DNA of 64,000 bases from an uncultured Ruminococcus sp. (lineage in GTDB: Bacteria > Bacillota > Clostridia > Oscillospirales > Acutalibacteraceae). The position numbers were made by a program, and so were the translations under genes. The DNA is taken from positions 1 through 64,000 of the forward strand of contig CADCKR010000010.1 of the NCBI GenBank assembly GCA_902802105.1. Direction: 5' to 3'. This document shows positions 44,690 through 53,174 of the stretch, piece by piece. The notes below the pieces were generated by a model. It did not search any database, was not told where the DNA came from, and was given only the letters and a program-made list of their open reading frames with translations. Numbering within the stretch: the first letter of the stretch is position 1; each line of letters starts with the position of its first letter.

Positions 44690-45244
44690 TTGAAAGGAAA
44701 AAATGTTGTACTTATAGGTATGCCCGGCTGCGGAAAAAGTACAGTGGGCGTTGTGCTTGCAAAGACACTCGGCTACCGCTTCCTTGATTCTGATCTTCTG
44801 ATACAGGAGCAGGAGGACAGGCTCCTCAGTGAGATAATCGAGCAGGACGGCATAGACGGCTTTGAGGCGATAGAGAACAGGGTGAATGCAGGAATAAGCG
44901 TGAAAAAGACCGTCATTGCGACAGGCGGCAGCGTGGTATACGGCAAACAGGCAATGGAGCATCTGCGCAAGATAGGCGCGGTAGTCTACATAAAGCTGCC
45001 CTATGAGGAGATAGAGCACCGTCTTGGCGACCTTGCAAAAAGAGGAGTTGCTATAAGAAACGGACAGACTCTCAGGGATCTTTATGACGAGAGAAAGCCT
45101 TTGTATGAAAGCTATGCGGATATCATAGCCGACGAGGAAGGCCGGACGATATCGGAAATGGCATTGTATATAAGGGAAAAGGTTCTGAGCTATTTTGAGC
45201 CGGTCAGTGCGGAGGTGAGTGCCGATGATAAGCGCAAAGGATAA
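44690..45244 (+). CDS. shikimate kinase-like P-loop kinase (divergent)
   Basis: 184 residues from a probable TTG at 44690, with AGGTGG at 44676; GTG codons at 44678 and 44681 are alternatives. It has Walker A G-C-G-K-S-T (13-18), D-S-D (33-35) and R-K-P-L-Y as in AroK. However, the shikimate-binding F-R-x-x-E is F-E-A-I-E (58-62), and the G-G-G triplet is T-G-G-S (78-81). A normal aroK is present at 14734. The substrate may therefore differ, or it may be a weaker isoenzyme. It overlaps the methyltransferase gene that follows. Confidence 0.75.
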   Translation: MKGKNVVLIGMPGCGKSTVGVVLAKTLGYRFLDSDLLIQEQEDRLLSEIIEQDGIDGFEAIENRVNAGISVKKTVIATGGSVVYGKQAMEHLRKIGAVVYIKLPYEEIEHRLGDLAKRGVAIRNGQTLRDLYDERKPLYESYADIIADEEGRTISEMALYIREKVLSYFEPVSAEVSADDKRKG

Positions 45245-46004
45245 CGAGCTGATAAAACAGGTGTCGGCGCTCATGTCGAGCGCAAAGCGCCGGCGTGAGA
45301 GCGGCAGTTTTGCCGCAGAGGGCGTAAGGCTTTGCGCTGACGGCGTGCAGTCGGGCGCAGAAGCGCTGTGCTTTCTCTATACCGATGCGGCAAGGAAAAA
45401 ATACAGCGCAGAGTTCGGGCTTGTTTCTTCGTCTGCCGGGAGGTGCGAGGAGATAAGCGAGAGCCTTTTCAGAAAAATTGCAGACACACAGAACCCTCAG
45501 GGCTTTATGTGTGTGTTTAAAAAGCTTGACAAAAACGACAAATCGTATACAATAAATAATCAGGGGCGATATGCGGCGCTTGAAAATATACAGGACCCGT
45601 CAAATATGGGTACGATACTGAGAACAGCCGAGGCTCTGGGCGCGGACGGCGTTATACTTTCGGAGGACTGCTGCGATATTTATTCTCCCAAGGTAGTCAG
45701 GGGCAGCATGGGAGCGGTTTTCCGCGTACCGGTGGTCATTGCCGCTGATTTTACGGAATATATTGCAGGGCTTACTATGAGAGGCGTATGCACATACGCT
45801 TCAACACCGCACGAGGCCGAGGATATAAGGAATGTTTCATTTGAAAACGGCGGCGTTATGCTGATCGGCAACGAAGGGAACGGCCTGCGGCGGGAAACTG
45901 TAGAAGCCTGCAAAATGAGTGTAAGGATAAACATGAAGGGTCGTGCGGAGTCGCTCAATGCTGCTGCTGCGGCGGCGATACTGCTGTACAGATTCTTGTC
46001 ATAG
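45225..46004 (+). CDS. TrmH/SpoU-family RNA 2'-O-methyltransferase
   Basis: 259 residues from the ATG at 45225 behind GGAGGTG, overlapping the kinase-like gene by 20 bases. The N-terminal L30e-like substrate-binding part precedes the SPOUT catalytic domain. That domain has its three motifs: N-I-Q-D-P-S-N-M-G-T-I-L-R-T, I-G-N-E-G-N-G-L and S-L-N-A-A-A-A-A-A-I. It methylates ribose in rRNA or tRNA; the exact nucleotide cannot be read from sequence. Confidence 0.9.
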   Translation: MISAKDNELIKQVSALMSSAKRRRESGSFAAEGVRLCADGVQSGAEALCFLYTDAARKKYSAEFGLVSSSAGRCEEISESLFRKIADTQNPQGFMCVFKKLDKNDKSYTINNQGRYAALENIQDPSNMGTILRTAEALGADGVILSEDCCDIYSPKVVRGSMGAVFRVPVVIAADFTEYIAGLTMRGVCTYASTPHEAEDIRNVSFENGGVMLIGNEGNGLRRETVEACKMSVRINMKGRAESLNAAAAAAILLYRFLS

Positions 46005-46045
46005 ATATATACAATGCCGCTGCTGATCCTGAGGAGGTGCCTGAT

Positions 46046-47512
46046 TTGGAGAAGAGAGTGCTTTATACTCTTTGGATGCAGTCGTGTATCGGATATGCAA
46101 ATCAATACGTTATGCAGATAATCAACACATTTGAAACATCGGAGCAGATCTATCGCGCAGGCGAGAAGGAGCTTCGTGTTTCCGGACTGTTTACAAAAGG
46201 ACAGATCAATAAGCTGCTGAATAAGGATCTTGACCCTGCAAAGCGTATATACGACAGGGCGATGCAGGCGGGCGCAAGGATAGTCACGATCTCATCTGCT
46301 GAATATCCGGCTTCGCTGAGGAGGATACCTGACCCTCCGCTGCTGTTTTTTATAAAGGGAAAGATGCCTGCTCACAGAGGACTGAAGGTGGCTGTTGTAG
46401 GCACAAGACAACCTACAAAGCTTGGCGGGCAGATCGCATTTGACCTTTCATACGAGCTTACTAAGAATAAAGCCCTTATCATAAGCGGCGGCGCCGAAGG
46501 TATAGATATTCAGGCGCATAAGGCGGCAATTATGGCGGGCGGTCAGACGATATGTGTGCTTGGCAACGGTCTCGAAGCAAGGTATCTTATGAAGTTTGCA
46601 TCTGTAAGGGATGAGATAGCAAAAAACGGCGCTGTCATATCGGAGTATCCTATGGATTTTGTTTCCAGACCGTTTTCGTTCCCTCAGCGCAACAGGATAA
46701 TAGTCGGCATTGCTGACTGTGCACTCGTGGTCGAGGGCGGGCTTGAAAGCGGTTCGCTTTTGTCGGCGTCAATAGCGGCAGAACAGCATAAGATGGTCTT
46801 TGCAGTTCCGGGAAGTCTTGACAATAAGATGGCGCTCGGGCCGAACTACCTTCTCACAAAGGGCGCAAGGGCGGCAGTGCGTTTTCAGGATATAACAGAA
46901 TGGTACGAAACACGCAGAAGCGCAGACGATATTGCCCCGCCTGTACTGAGCGCCAAGGTCATTTCCAATGTACGCAGCATAACAAAGCAAAGAATTGCAG
47001 AGGCTGAGAAATATGAATGTATGATAAACAGCAGCGACAGTGATGTGCACAGCAATTATGAGCAGGTACAGGAGAATATTGTTTCTGCGCGGAAGAAAAT
47101 ACAGGTCTCTGCTGTGCCGGCTGCGGAGGAGACAGGCGGCAGAGAGCCGTATAAAGAGAGCACTGAAAGTAAAAAGCGGGATTACGGATCATTAAAAGAT
47201 AAGATAAGACATTATGATCCTTTTTTGTATGATTATAATAAGAATAGTCAGCCTGATGTAAAAACCGCTATTTTACACGAAAAATCCGGCAATACTTCGT
47301 CAAAGACGGAGAAAACCGGAGATGACAGCCTTTCAATGTTGACAAAGGAGGCTTTGTCGGTGTATCATACAATTTCGGAGACACCAAAAGCCGCAGAGAC
47401 TATCGGCGAAGAGCTGGGGATAAGCACCGATGAGGTGATGACGGCACTGTCAGAGCTGGAAATGCTTGGCCTTATGGAAACAAACGGCTATGGGTTTTAT
47501 CAGAAAAAATAG
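46046..47512 (+). CDS. dprA: DNA processing protein DprA (Smf)
   Basis: 488 residues from a TTG at 46046, eight bases after GGAGGTG. An N-terminal SAM-like region is followed by the extended Rossmann domain (V-V-G-T-R-Q-P-T, I-S-G-G-A-E-G-I-D, F-P-Q-R-N-R-I-I, F-A-V-P-G-S-L). A long low-complexity linker, about 300-420, leads to a C-terminal winged-helix domain. DprA loads RecA on incoming single-stranded DNA in transformation. The linker is longer than in most family members. It sits directly before topA, a common order. Confidence 0.93.
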   Translation: MEKRVLYTLWMQSCIGYANQYVMQIINTFETSEQIYRAGEKELRVSGLFTKGQINKLLNKDLDPAKRIYDRAMQAGARIVTISSAEYPASLRRIPDPPLLFFIKGKMPAHRGLKVAVVGTRQPTKLGGQIAFDLSYELTKNKALIISGGAEGIDIQAHKAAIMAGGQTICVLGNGLEARYLMKFASVRDEIAKNGAVISEYPMDFVSRPFSFPQRNRIIVGIADCALVVEGGLESGSLLSASIAAEQHKMVFAVPGSLDNKMALGPNYLLTKGARAAVRFQDITEWYETRRSADDIAPPVLSAKVISNVRSITKQRIAEAEKYECMINSSDSDVHSNYEQVQENIVSARKKIQVSAVPAAEETGGREPYKESTESKKRDYGSLKDKIRHYDPFLYDYNKNSQPDVKTAILHEKSGNTSSKTEKTGDDSLSMLTKEALSVYHTISETPKAAETIGEELGISTDEVMTALSELEMLGLMETNGYGFYQKK

Positions 47513-47615
47513 CCCTGCTTATGGCTGTGGTGAAGCACCGTAAAAGCCTGTTTAAGATCTTATACAGATATTGAACGGGCTCTGAGACAACATTATTAGT
47601 CTATGGAGGAAATGT

Positions 47616-49757
47616 ATGTCAAAGCTTGTAATAGTTGAGTCGCCGGCAAAGGCGAAAACTATAAAAAAATATCTTGGCCCCGACTATGAGGTCGTGGCAT
47701 CAATGGGTCATGTAAGAGATCTGAACCCTCACAGGCTCAGTGTTGATATAAAAAAGAAATTCACACCAAAGTATGAAATAATCAGCGGAAAGGAAAAGCT
47801 TGCCGATGAGCTCGTGAAGCTTGCCGGCAAAAGCGACTATGTTTATCTTGCTACTGACCCCGACCGTGAGGGAGAGGCGATATCCTGGCATCTGGCATAT
47901 CTGCTTGACCTTGATCTCACCGACAGCAACCGCGTCACCTTTAACGAGATAACCAAGACCGGAGTAAAAAACGGAATGGCGTCTCCGCGGAAAATAGATA
48001 TTGACCTTGTTAACGCACAGCAGGCCAGGAGAATACTCGACAGGCTTGTGGGCTATAAGCTCAGCCCGTTTCTTTCGCAGAAGATACGCAAGGGGCTTTC
48101 GGCAGGCAGGGTACAGTCTGTTGCGGTAAGGATCATTGTAGACAGAGAAAATAAGATAAGAGACTTCAAGCCCGAAGAATACTGGAGCATTGATGCAAAG
48201 TTCATTCCCAAGGGAAGCAGAAAGGCGTTTCCTGCCGCATTTTACGGCAATGCAGAGGGCAAGATAAAAATAGAAACAGGTGAACAGGCTCAGAAGCTTC
48301 TTGACGCCATGAAGGATGCGCAGCCCTTTGTGGAGAAGGTGCGCAACGGCACAAGAAAGCACCAGCCTGCGCCGCCGTTTATCACCTCAACGCTTCAGCA
48401 GGAGGCTTCAAGAAAGCTTGGCTTTCAGTCAAAGCGTACAATGAAGATCGCTCAGGAGCTGTATGAAGGCATCGACATTGAGGGTATGGGCGCGGTAGGT
48501 CTTATCACCTATATGAGAACAGACTCGCTCAGGCTTTCTGAGGATGCGCTGAACGCTGCCGAAGAATATATCAGGAACAAGTGGGGCGAAAAATATCTGC
48601 CCTCTGCCGGACACAGGCATTTCAAGTCACGCTCAAACGCTCAGGACGGTCACGAGGCTATCCGTCCTACTACGGTAGACCTTGACCCGGAGTCTGTCAG
48701 GGCAAGCCTTACAAGCGATCAGTATAAGCTCTACAAGCTTATATGGGAGCGCTTTATTGCCTGTCAGATGGCTGAGTGCATCCACAAGACAACACAGGCG
48801 GATATAAATGCTGCGGGCTATATTTTCAAGGCGTCGGGCTATAAGGTGGATTTTGACGGCTATACGGTGCTGTATGTGGAGAGCACGGATTCCTCGGATG
48901 AGGAAAAGGAGTCTGAGCTTCCTGCGCTTGAAAAGGATATGCCGCTTCGCGTAAAGGAGATGCTTCCTAATCAGCATTTCACTCAGCCGCCTGCGCGCTA
49001 TACCGAGGCTTCGCTTATAAAGGCGCTTGAAGAATACGGCATCGGCAGACCGTCCACTTATGCGGCTACGATATCCACTATAACCTCACGCGGCTATGTA
49101 AAGCGTGAGAGCAAGACGCTTATCCCGACAGAGCTTGGCGAGGTAACGACAAAGCTCATGGAGGATCGTTTTCCTAAGATCGTAAATGTAAAGTTCACTG
49201 CACAGATGGAGCAGGAGCTTGACGATGTTGAAGGCGGAAAAACAGGTTGGGTGGAGCTTCTTACTGAGTTTTACGGCGATTTTGACAAGACACTCAAGGA
49301 AGCAAAGGAAGAAATGAAGGATGTCAAGATCGAGCTGGAGGAGGACAAGACAGACCTTATCTGTGATAAGTGCGGCAAGCCTATGGTAGTCAAATTCGGA
49401 CGTTTCGGGCGCTTTATTGCCTGCTCAGGATATCCCGAATGCAAGAATATCGTCAAGATGATAAGCAAGATAGGCGTTTCCTGTCCGAAATGCGGAGGAG
49501 ATGTGATCGTCCGCAAGACGAAAAAGGGCAGAGAATTCTACGGCTGCTCAAACTATCCGAATTGTAACTTTGTTTCGTGGAGTCAGCCGACAGATCAGAA
49601 GTGTCCGCAGTGCGGCTCTGTTCTTTTCAAGAAAAAGGGCAAGCTCCCGAAGCTGATCTGTACAGCGGAGGGCTGCGGCTATCAGCGTGACGATGACACA
49701 GAGGATGCTGTGATAACTCAGGTAGCTGTCGTGGCGAAGAACTCTCCCGAAGGCTGA
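47616..49757 (+). CDS. topA: DNA topoisomerase I
   Basis: 713 residues. It relaxes negative supercoils by a type IA mechanism. The Toprim domain starts V-I-V-E-S-P-A-K-A-K-T and has D-P-D-R-E-G-E-A. The active-site Tyr lies in G-L-I-T-Y-M-R-T-D-S near residue 300. The C-terminus has three four-cysteine zinc fingers (C-D-K-C-G, C-P-K-C-G-G-D, C-P-Q-C-G). AGGAGG-type ribosome binding site. Confidence 0.97.
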   Translation: MSKLVIVESPAKAKTIKKYLGPDYEVVASMGHVRDLNPHRLSVDIKKKFTPKYEIISGKEKLADELVKLAGKSDYVYLATDPDREGEAISWHLAYLLDLDLTDSNRVTFNEITKTGVKNGMASPRKIDIDLVNAQQARRILDRLVGYKLSPFLSQKIRKGLSAGRVQSVAVRIIVDRENKIRDFKPEEYWSIDAKFIPKGSRKAFPAAFYGNAEGKIKIETGEQAQKLLDAMKDAQPFVEKVRNGTRKHQPAPPFITSTLQQEASRKLGFQSKRTMKIAQELYEGIDIEGMGAVGLITYMRTDSLRLSEDALNAAEEYIRNKWGEKYLPSAGHRHFKSRSNAQDGHEAIRPTTVDLDPESVRASLTSDQYKLYKLIWERFIACQMAECIHKTTQADINAAGYIFKASGYKVDFDGYTVLYVESTDSSDEEKESELPALEKDMPLRVKEMLPNQHFTQPPARYTEASLIKALEEYGIGRPSTYAATISTITSRGYVKRESKTLIPTELGEVTTKLMEDRFPKIVNVKFTAQMEQELDDVEGGKTGWVELLTEFYGDFDKTLKEAKEEMKDVKIELEEDKTDLICDKCGKPMVVKFGRFGRFIACSGYPECKNIVKMISKIGVSCPKCGGDVIVRKTKKGREFYGCSNYPNCNFVSWSQPTDQKCPQCGSVLFKKKGKLPKLICTAEGCGYQRDDDTEDAVITQVAVVAKNSPEG

Positions 49758-49774
49758 TAATATGCGTTGATATC

Positions 49775-49808
49775 TGGCGGGACAATTATCTGTCCCGTCA
49801 GTATTTTT
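49775..49808 (+). terminator. terminator of topA
   Basis: TGGCGGGACA/TGTCCCGTCA hairpin followed by TATTTTT. Confidence 0.85.
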
Positions 49809-49869
49809 GCATATTACGCAGTTATAGCACTGAATAATTTTACGTTGTTTTTATTTTGCAAAATATTGA

Positions 49870-49898
49870 TTGCATTATTAAGATCATAGGTGTATAAT
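49870..49898 (+). promoter_or_regulatory. promoter upstream of the permease remnant
   Basis: TTGCAT (49870-49875), 17-bp spacer, TATAAT (49893-49898) with TG just before it. Confidence 0.65.
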
Positions 49899-49907
49899 CA
49901 TATAAGG

Positions 49908-49921
49908 TTAGATTAATCTAA
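49908..49921. promoter_or_regulatory. 14-bp perfect palindrome, DtxR/MntR-like operator
   Basis: TTAGATTAATCTAA lies at the predicted transcription start. TTAG...CTAA half-sites are typical of DtxR-family metal regulators. The FTR1 promoter 600 bp downstream has a related palindrome. Confidence 0.5.
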
Positions 49922-49937
49922 TGTATATTTAATCGGT

Positions 49938-50327
49938 ATGGTCATCATACTTGTTATTGCCGCCTCGGTTCTCGGCGTAGTAGTTCTTTACAATCTTGGA
50001 GTTATGAGCTATATTGAGCGCTCGCGTGAGCTTGCTACCTTAAAGGTGCTCGGCTTCCGCGATAAGCATATAGGGCGGCTGCTGATCTCACAGAATATCT
50101 GGCTGACGATCATCGGCGTTATCCTCGGACTTCCCGCAGGCGTGGGGGCTTTGGAATGGATGCTCATTGCTCTTGGCGGCGAATATGAATTGTCGCTTAT
50201 GCTCGGCCCGATGACATATTGTCTCTCTGTTTTGCTCACCTTCGGCGTTTCGCTTCTTGTGGGATTCATGGTTGCAAGGAAGAACAGGAAAATTGATATG
50301 GTCGAAGCCTTGAAGGGTTCAGAGTGA
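49938..50327 (+). pseudogene. C-terminal remnant of an FtsX/MacB-type ABC permease
   Basis: 129 codons cover only the last three membrane helices of an FtsX-like permease. These include S-Y-I-E-R-S-R-E-L-A-T-L-K-V-L-G-F and the ending D-M-V-E-A-L-K-G. Full proteins are about 400 residues or longer. No ribosome binding site precedes the ATG, and the frame is not open further upstream in a meaningful way. A good promoter and operator lie directly before it, as if a deletion fused the control region to the gene's end. It may be untranslated. Confidence 0.8.
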
Positions 50328-50342
50328 TCCCGGTTTTGTAAA

Positions 50343-50470
50343 GGCGGTATCACAAAACGCCGGCAGAGGATGATATTTTTACAGTATTTGGTTCTTGAAC
50401 ATATCAGATCCAGCGGTTTCAGTAAGGGTTTACCCCATGCAGACTGACGGCCAAAATTCATTTGCGTGAA
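50343..50470 (+). repeat. dispersed repeat family 1, copy 3
   Basis: The GGCGGTATCACAAAA start matches 41133, the ATCAGATCCAGCGGTTTCAG centre matches 6658 and 41188, and the AAAATTCATTTGCGTG end matches 6747. It is the longest copy in the window. Confidence 0.75.
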
Positions 50471-50486
50471 GAGTAATAAAAAACTG

Positions 50487-50515
50487 TTGACAAAGAATAA
50501 AAAAGGTGCTACAAT
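50487..50515 (+). promoter_or_regulatory. sigma-A promoter of the FTR1 locus
   Basis: TTGACA (50487-50492), 17-bp spacer, TACAAT (50510-50515). The leader to the FTR1 start would be about 370 bases. Confidence 0.8.
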
Positions 50516-50544
50516 ATCGTTGGTTTAATTGAACTAACGATATT
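50513..50544. promoter_or_regulatory. 32-bp near-perfect palindromic operator
   Basis: Arms AATATCGTT and AACGATATT (nine bp, perfect) enclose GGTTTAATTGAACT, itself nearly palindromic. Only two base pairs of sixteen mismatch. It overlaps the end of the -10 box and the start site, the place for a repressor. The core TT(A/G)GTT-AATT-AACTAA resembles DtxR-family metal boxes, suggesting iron control. Confidence 0.7.
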
Positions 50545-50565
50545 GCGCTTTTTGGGCGTTGGCTG

Positions 50566-50748
50566 ATACTAATTCCTTATAAAAAGCAGACTTATACTAA
50601 TTCCTTATAAAAAGCAGACTCAGGTTTGCGAGGATGATTTTCGCAAGACGCGGCGCAGGACGCAGGAATCCTGACGGATTCCGAGAACGACAACAAAGCA
50701 CTGCGGAAATCAGACCGCAAAAATTGTCTGCTTTTTGTCAGGCAGTAG
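50566..50748 (+). mobile_element. MITE-like element in the FTR1 leader
   Basis: A 28-bp tandem duplication (50566-50593 and 50594-50621, one mismatch) forms the left end. Its complement recurs at 50723-50748 as an imperfect 26-bp terminal inverted repeat: 11 bases GTCTGCTTTTT are perfect and the outer ends are ATACTA/TAGTAT. The inside is about 100 bp, non-coding, with small hairpins. This fits a short non-autonomous transposon. No transposase is in the window. Confidence 0.65.
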
Positions 50749-50840
50749 TATGATATCATTGCTGCCGCGGTCTGAACGGCAGATCGTCGCTTTATGAGAC
50801 CGGTAACGGCCGCTTTTTTATGGCCGGCGGTTCGATAAAA

Positions 50841-50854
50841 CTAATCCGAGTTAG
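50841..50854. promoter_or_regulatory. short inverted repeat before the FTR1 start
   Basis: CTAA-TCCGAG-TTAG lies about 20 bases before the ribosome binding site. It has the same CTAA/TTAG half-sites as the other two palindromes in this region; a second metal-regulator site is possible. Confidence 0.35.
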
Positions 50855-50889
50855 CCCAATGCAACATTTATTTGAAAGGAGAGTTGGAT

Positions 50890-52290
50890 TTGTACAGAAA
50901 AAAATACGCTTTGCTGCCCGGCATACTGATCGTTTTGGTTCTGATATTCGGAGCGTTCACGGTAAATGCCTTTGCGGCTGAAAGCGGCAGTGCTCAGGCG
51001 GATTATTATATGTCCTATAAAAAATACAAGGCCGCAGTTGATCCTGAGGGTACGAAAACCGTTACCTACAATGAGATCACCGATCAGATATCGAATCTCC
51101 TGGAGGAGGGAATGAGAAGATATACGAGCGCAGCGGAAAAGGACGGAGATGACGGATATTACAAGCCGTTTTCCAATGCATACGGCTTCTGGTACGAGAC
51201 CTCAGGCTTTGAAAAGACTGTAATGGGATATATTTCCGGTTCAAGAGTAACAGATGTTGAATTACAGTTTTCAACCATGAGAAAGAGTGTTTCTAACGGG
51301 GAAAGCCCGGAGGCTGTCCGTCAGGAGGTAGATACCCTTGTGTCCATGCTCAGAGAGGACGCAAACAAGCTTGATGAGCTTTTCGGATACAGCGGTGACG
51401 GCTCTTCCGGAGGAGGACTTGCCTGGGCGACATTTGGCGCGGTGTTCAGCATTATTGTCCGTGAGGGACTTGAGGCGATACTGATAGTCGGCGCAATGGC
51501 GGCATACCTTATAAAAACAAAGAACAGGCGCGGAACGCTTTATGTTTATATCGGCGCAGTACTTGCGCTTATAGCAAGCGTTATTATGGCAGTGATACTT
51601 TATTCGTTTGCAAGCAATGCAGGAAACTCCATACCGCAGGAGATAGTTGAAGGAGTTACGGCGCTTCTTGCGGTTGCTGTTCTCATCTATGTTTCAAACT
51701 GGATGATATCAAAGGCAGAAGCGGATAACTGGACGAAATATCTTACGGATAAGGTCTCTGAGTCTGCCGGCAAGGGCAAAATGTTTGCGCTTGGCTTTAC
51801 GTCCTTTCTGGCGGTATTCCGTGAGGGCGCTGAGGTGATACTTTTCTGTCAGCAGTATTTTACAAGGGCAGGTTCAATGGACAACGGCTATCTTGCCGTG
51901 TTCGGAGGCATATTGGGAGGCCTTGCAACGGTCGCGCTGATATTTGTGCTGATAAGAGTGTTCGGCATCAGGATACCGCTCAAACCGTTCTTTATGGCAA
52001 CAAGCATACTTATGGCGATAATGTCCATAGCGTTCCTTGGTTCCGGTATGTGGGAGCTGTTTATGGACGGCGGTCTGGCTGACAGCATCGGCGGCTGGGT
52101 ACAGCAGCTTGCTTCGACTATCCCGTGGCTGTCATGGATGTCCGGCAATGACACGCTTGCTTTCTTTGGCCTGTATCCCACATGGATAACGCTTATACCG
52201 CAGCTGATACTTCTTGTGATAACCGTTATCACCTTCGTTATCGCAATGAAGAAAAAGCCTGAGCCAAAGCAGCGTGCAGAAGAAAAATAA
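50890..52290 (+). CDS. FTR1-family iron permease
   Basis: 466 residues from a TTG at 50890, eight bases after GAAAGGAG. An export signal (1-31) precedes an extracytoplasmic domain of about 150 residues. Seven membrane helices follow, with the two iron-binding motifs R-E-G-L-E (191-195) and R-E-G-A-E (311-315). FTR1 proteins carry iron into the cell. The same gene order with P19, DUF2318, two FtsX permeases and an ATPase is known from Campylobacter (Cj1658-Cj1663). It is the first gene of a long plus-strand unit, probably iron-regulated through the palindrome at 50513. Confidence 0.93.
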   Translation: MYRKKYALLPGILIVLVLIFGAFTVNAFAAESGSAQADYYMSYKKYKAAVDPEGTKTVTYNEITDQISNLLEEGMRRYTSAAEKDGDDGYYKPFSNAYGFWYETSGFEKTVMGYISGSRVTDVELQFSTMRKSVSNGESPEAVRQEVDTLVSMLREDANKLDELFGYSGDGSSGGGLAWATFGAVFSIIVREGLEAILIVGAMAAYLIKTKNRRGTLYVYIGAVLALIASVIMAVILYSFASNAGNSIPQEIVEGVTALLAVAVLIYVSNWMISKAEADNWTKYLTDKVSESAGKGKMFALGFTSFLAVFREGAEVILFCQQYFTRAGSMDNGYLAVFGGILGGLATVALIFVLIRVFGIRIPLKPFFMATSILMAIMSIAFLGSGMWELFMDGGLADSIGGWVQQLASTIPWLSWMSGNDTLAFFGLYPTWITLIPQLILLVITVITFVIAMKKKPEPKQRAEEK

Positions 52291-52391
52291 CTGCGCAATA
52301 GTCCGGCAATGACCCGCAAAGGGTCCCGGTTTATTGAGAGCCTGTAAAGGCTCTGATACAAAAACAAAAAGAATATCAGGAGGAATTGAAA

Positions 52392-53036
52392 GTGAAAAAA
52401 TTTGTAAGGATCTTAGCAGCAGCAATATGTTCAGCTCTTATGGCGGCAAGCCTTGCGGCTTGTAATTCAAACAGCGGTTCTTCATCCAAGCCGGCTGAGG
52501 ACTCAAAACCGGCTTCTGCTGCTGACGCAAAAACGGAATCTGAGGATGAAAAAGCAGACGAGCCCGATCTCGGCTTTACAGAGGTGCCGATCTTTGAGGA
52601 CGTTGAAAAAGAGTTCCTTAATCTGACGGCAGTGTATTTTCAGGCTGTAGACATGACAGGCGGCTACAAGGCAGAGGACTATGACTGCCACCTTGAGCTT
52701 GATGTAAAGGCTCTCAAAAACGGTCTCGGCTACGGTACAGGCGACTGGGTGCCCTACCTTACAGTAAACTATGAGGTAACAAAGAACGATACAAAGGCTA
52801 AGGTAAGCGAAGGCACATTCATGCCGATGGCTGCTTCTGACGGTCCGCACTACGGCGCAAACATAAAGATGGCCGGCGATGGTCTTTATACCGTCAAGTT
52901 TACGGTCAAGTTCCCGGATTCAAGCACATATCTCATTCATACTGATGAAACAGGCCCTGACGATCATGCATTCCCGAACGCTATTGAATACACCTATGAC
53001 AAGTGGCAGTTCACCAAGGGCGCATGGGCAGAGTGA
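52392..53036 (+). CDS. P19/Tp34-family iron-binding lipoprotein
   Basis: 214 residues from a GTG at 52392, behind AGGAGG. The lipobox ends L-A-A-C, then comes a Ser/Lys-rich linker, then an immunoglobulin-like P19 domain. Recognisable motifs are E-F-L-N-L-T-A-V-Y, a C-H-L-E-L-D-V strand, the M-P-M-A-A-S-D-G-P-H-Y-G block with metal-ligand Met and His, and D-H-A-F-P. In Gram-negatives the family is periplasmic; here it is anchored outside the membrane, where it should present iron to FTR1. Copper at a second site is known for the family. Confidence 0.93.
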   Translation: MKKFVRILAAAICSALMAASLAACNSNSGSSSKPAEDSKPASAADAKTESEDEKADEPDLGFTEVPIFEDVEKEFLNLTAVYFQAVDMTGGYKAEDYDCHLELDVKALKNGLGYGTGDWVPYLTVNYEVTKNDTKAKVSEGTFMPMAASDGPHYGANIKMAGDGLYTVKFTVKFPDSSTYLIHTDETGPDDHAFPNAIEYTYDKWQFTKGAWAE

Positions 53037-53090
53037 TCAAAGGCTGAAAGCCGGTGATCTCACTTTATAAATCCTGTGCCTGCACAGCAA

Positions 53091-53120
53091 TACTCCGACA
53101 CGAGTTTTTGTGTCGGAGTG
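53091..53120 (+). terminator. intercistronic hairpin after the P19 gene
   Basis: ACTCCGACAC/GTGTCGGAGT perfect ten-bp stem with GATTT after it. It is a weak terminator or mRNA stabiliser that would lower downstream expression. Confidence 0.55.
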
Positions 53121-53174
53121 ATTTGCTTGTTACGGCGAGAGTATTTTTGGGATCAACAGCAAAGGGGGAAAAAT

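Noticed and set aside
44495..45274. 259-codon minus-strand frame
   Set aside because: It is antisense to the kinase-like gene and part of a non-coding repeat.
53076..53174. 33-residue upstream extension of the DUF2318 protein
   Set aside because: It would start inside the intercistronic hairpin without a ribosome binding site; the ATG at 53175 has AAAGGGGG.
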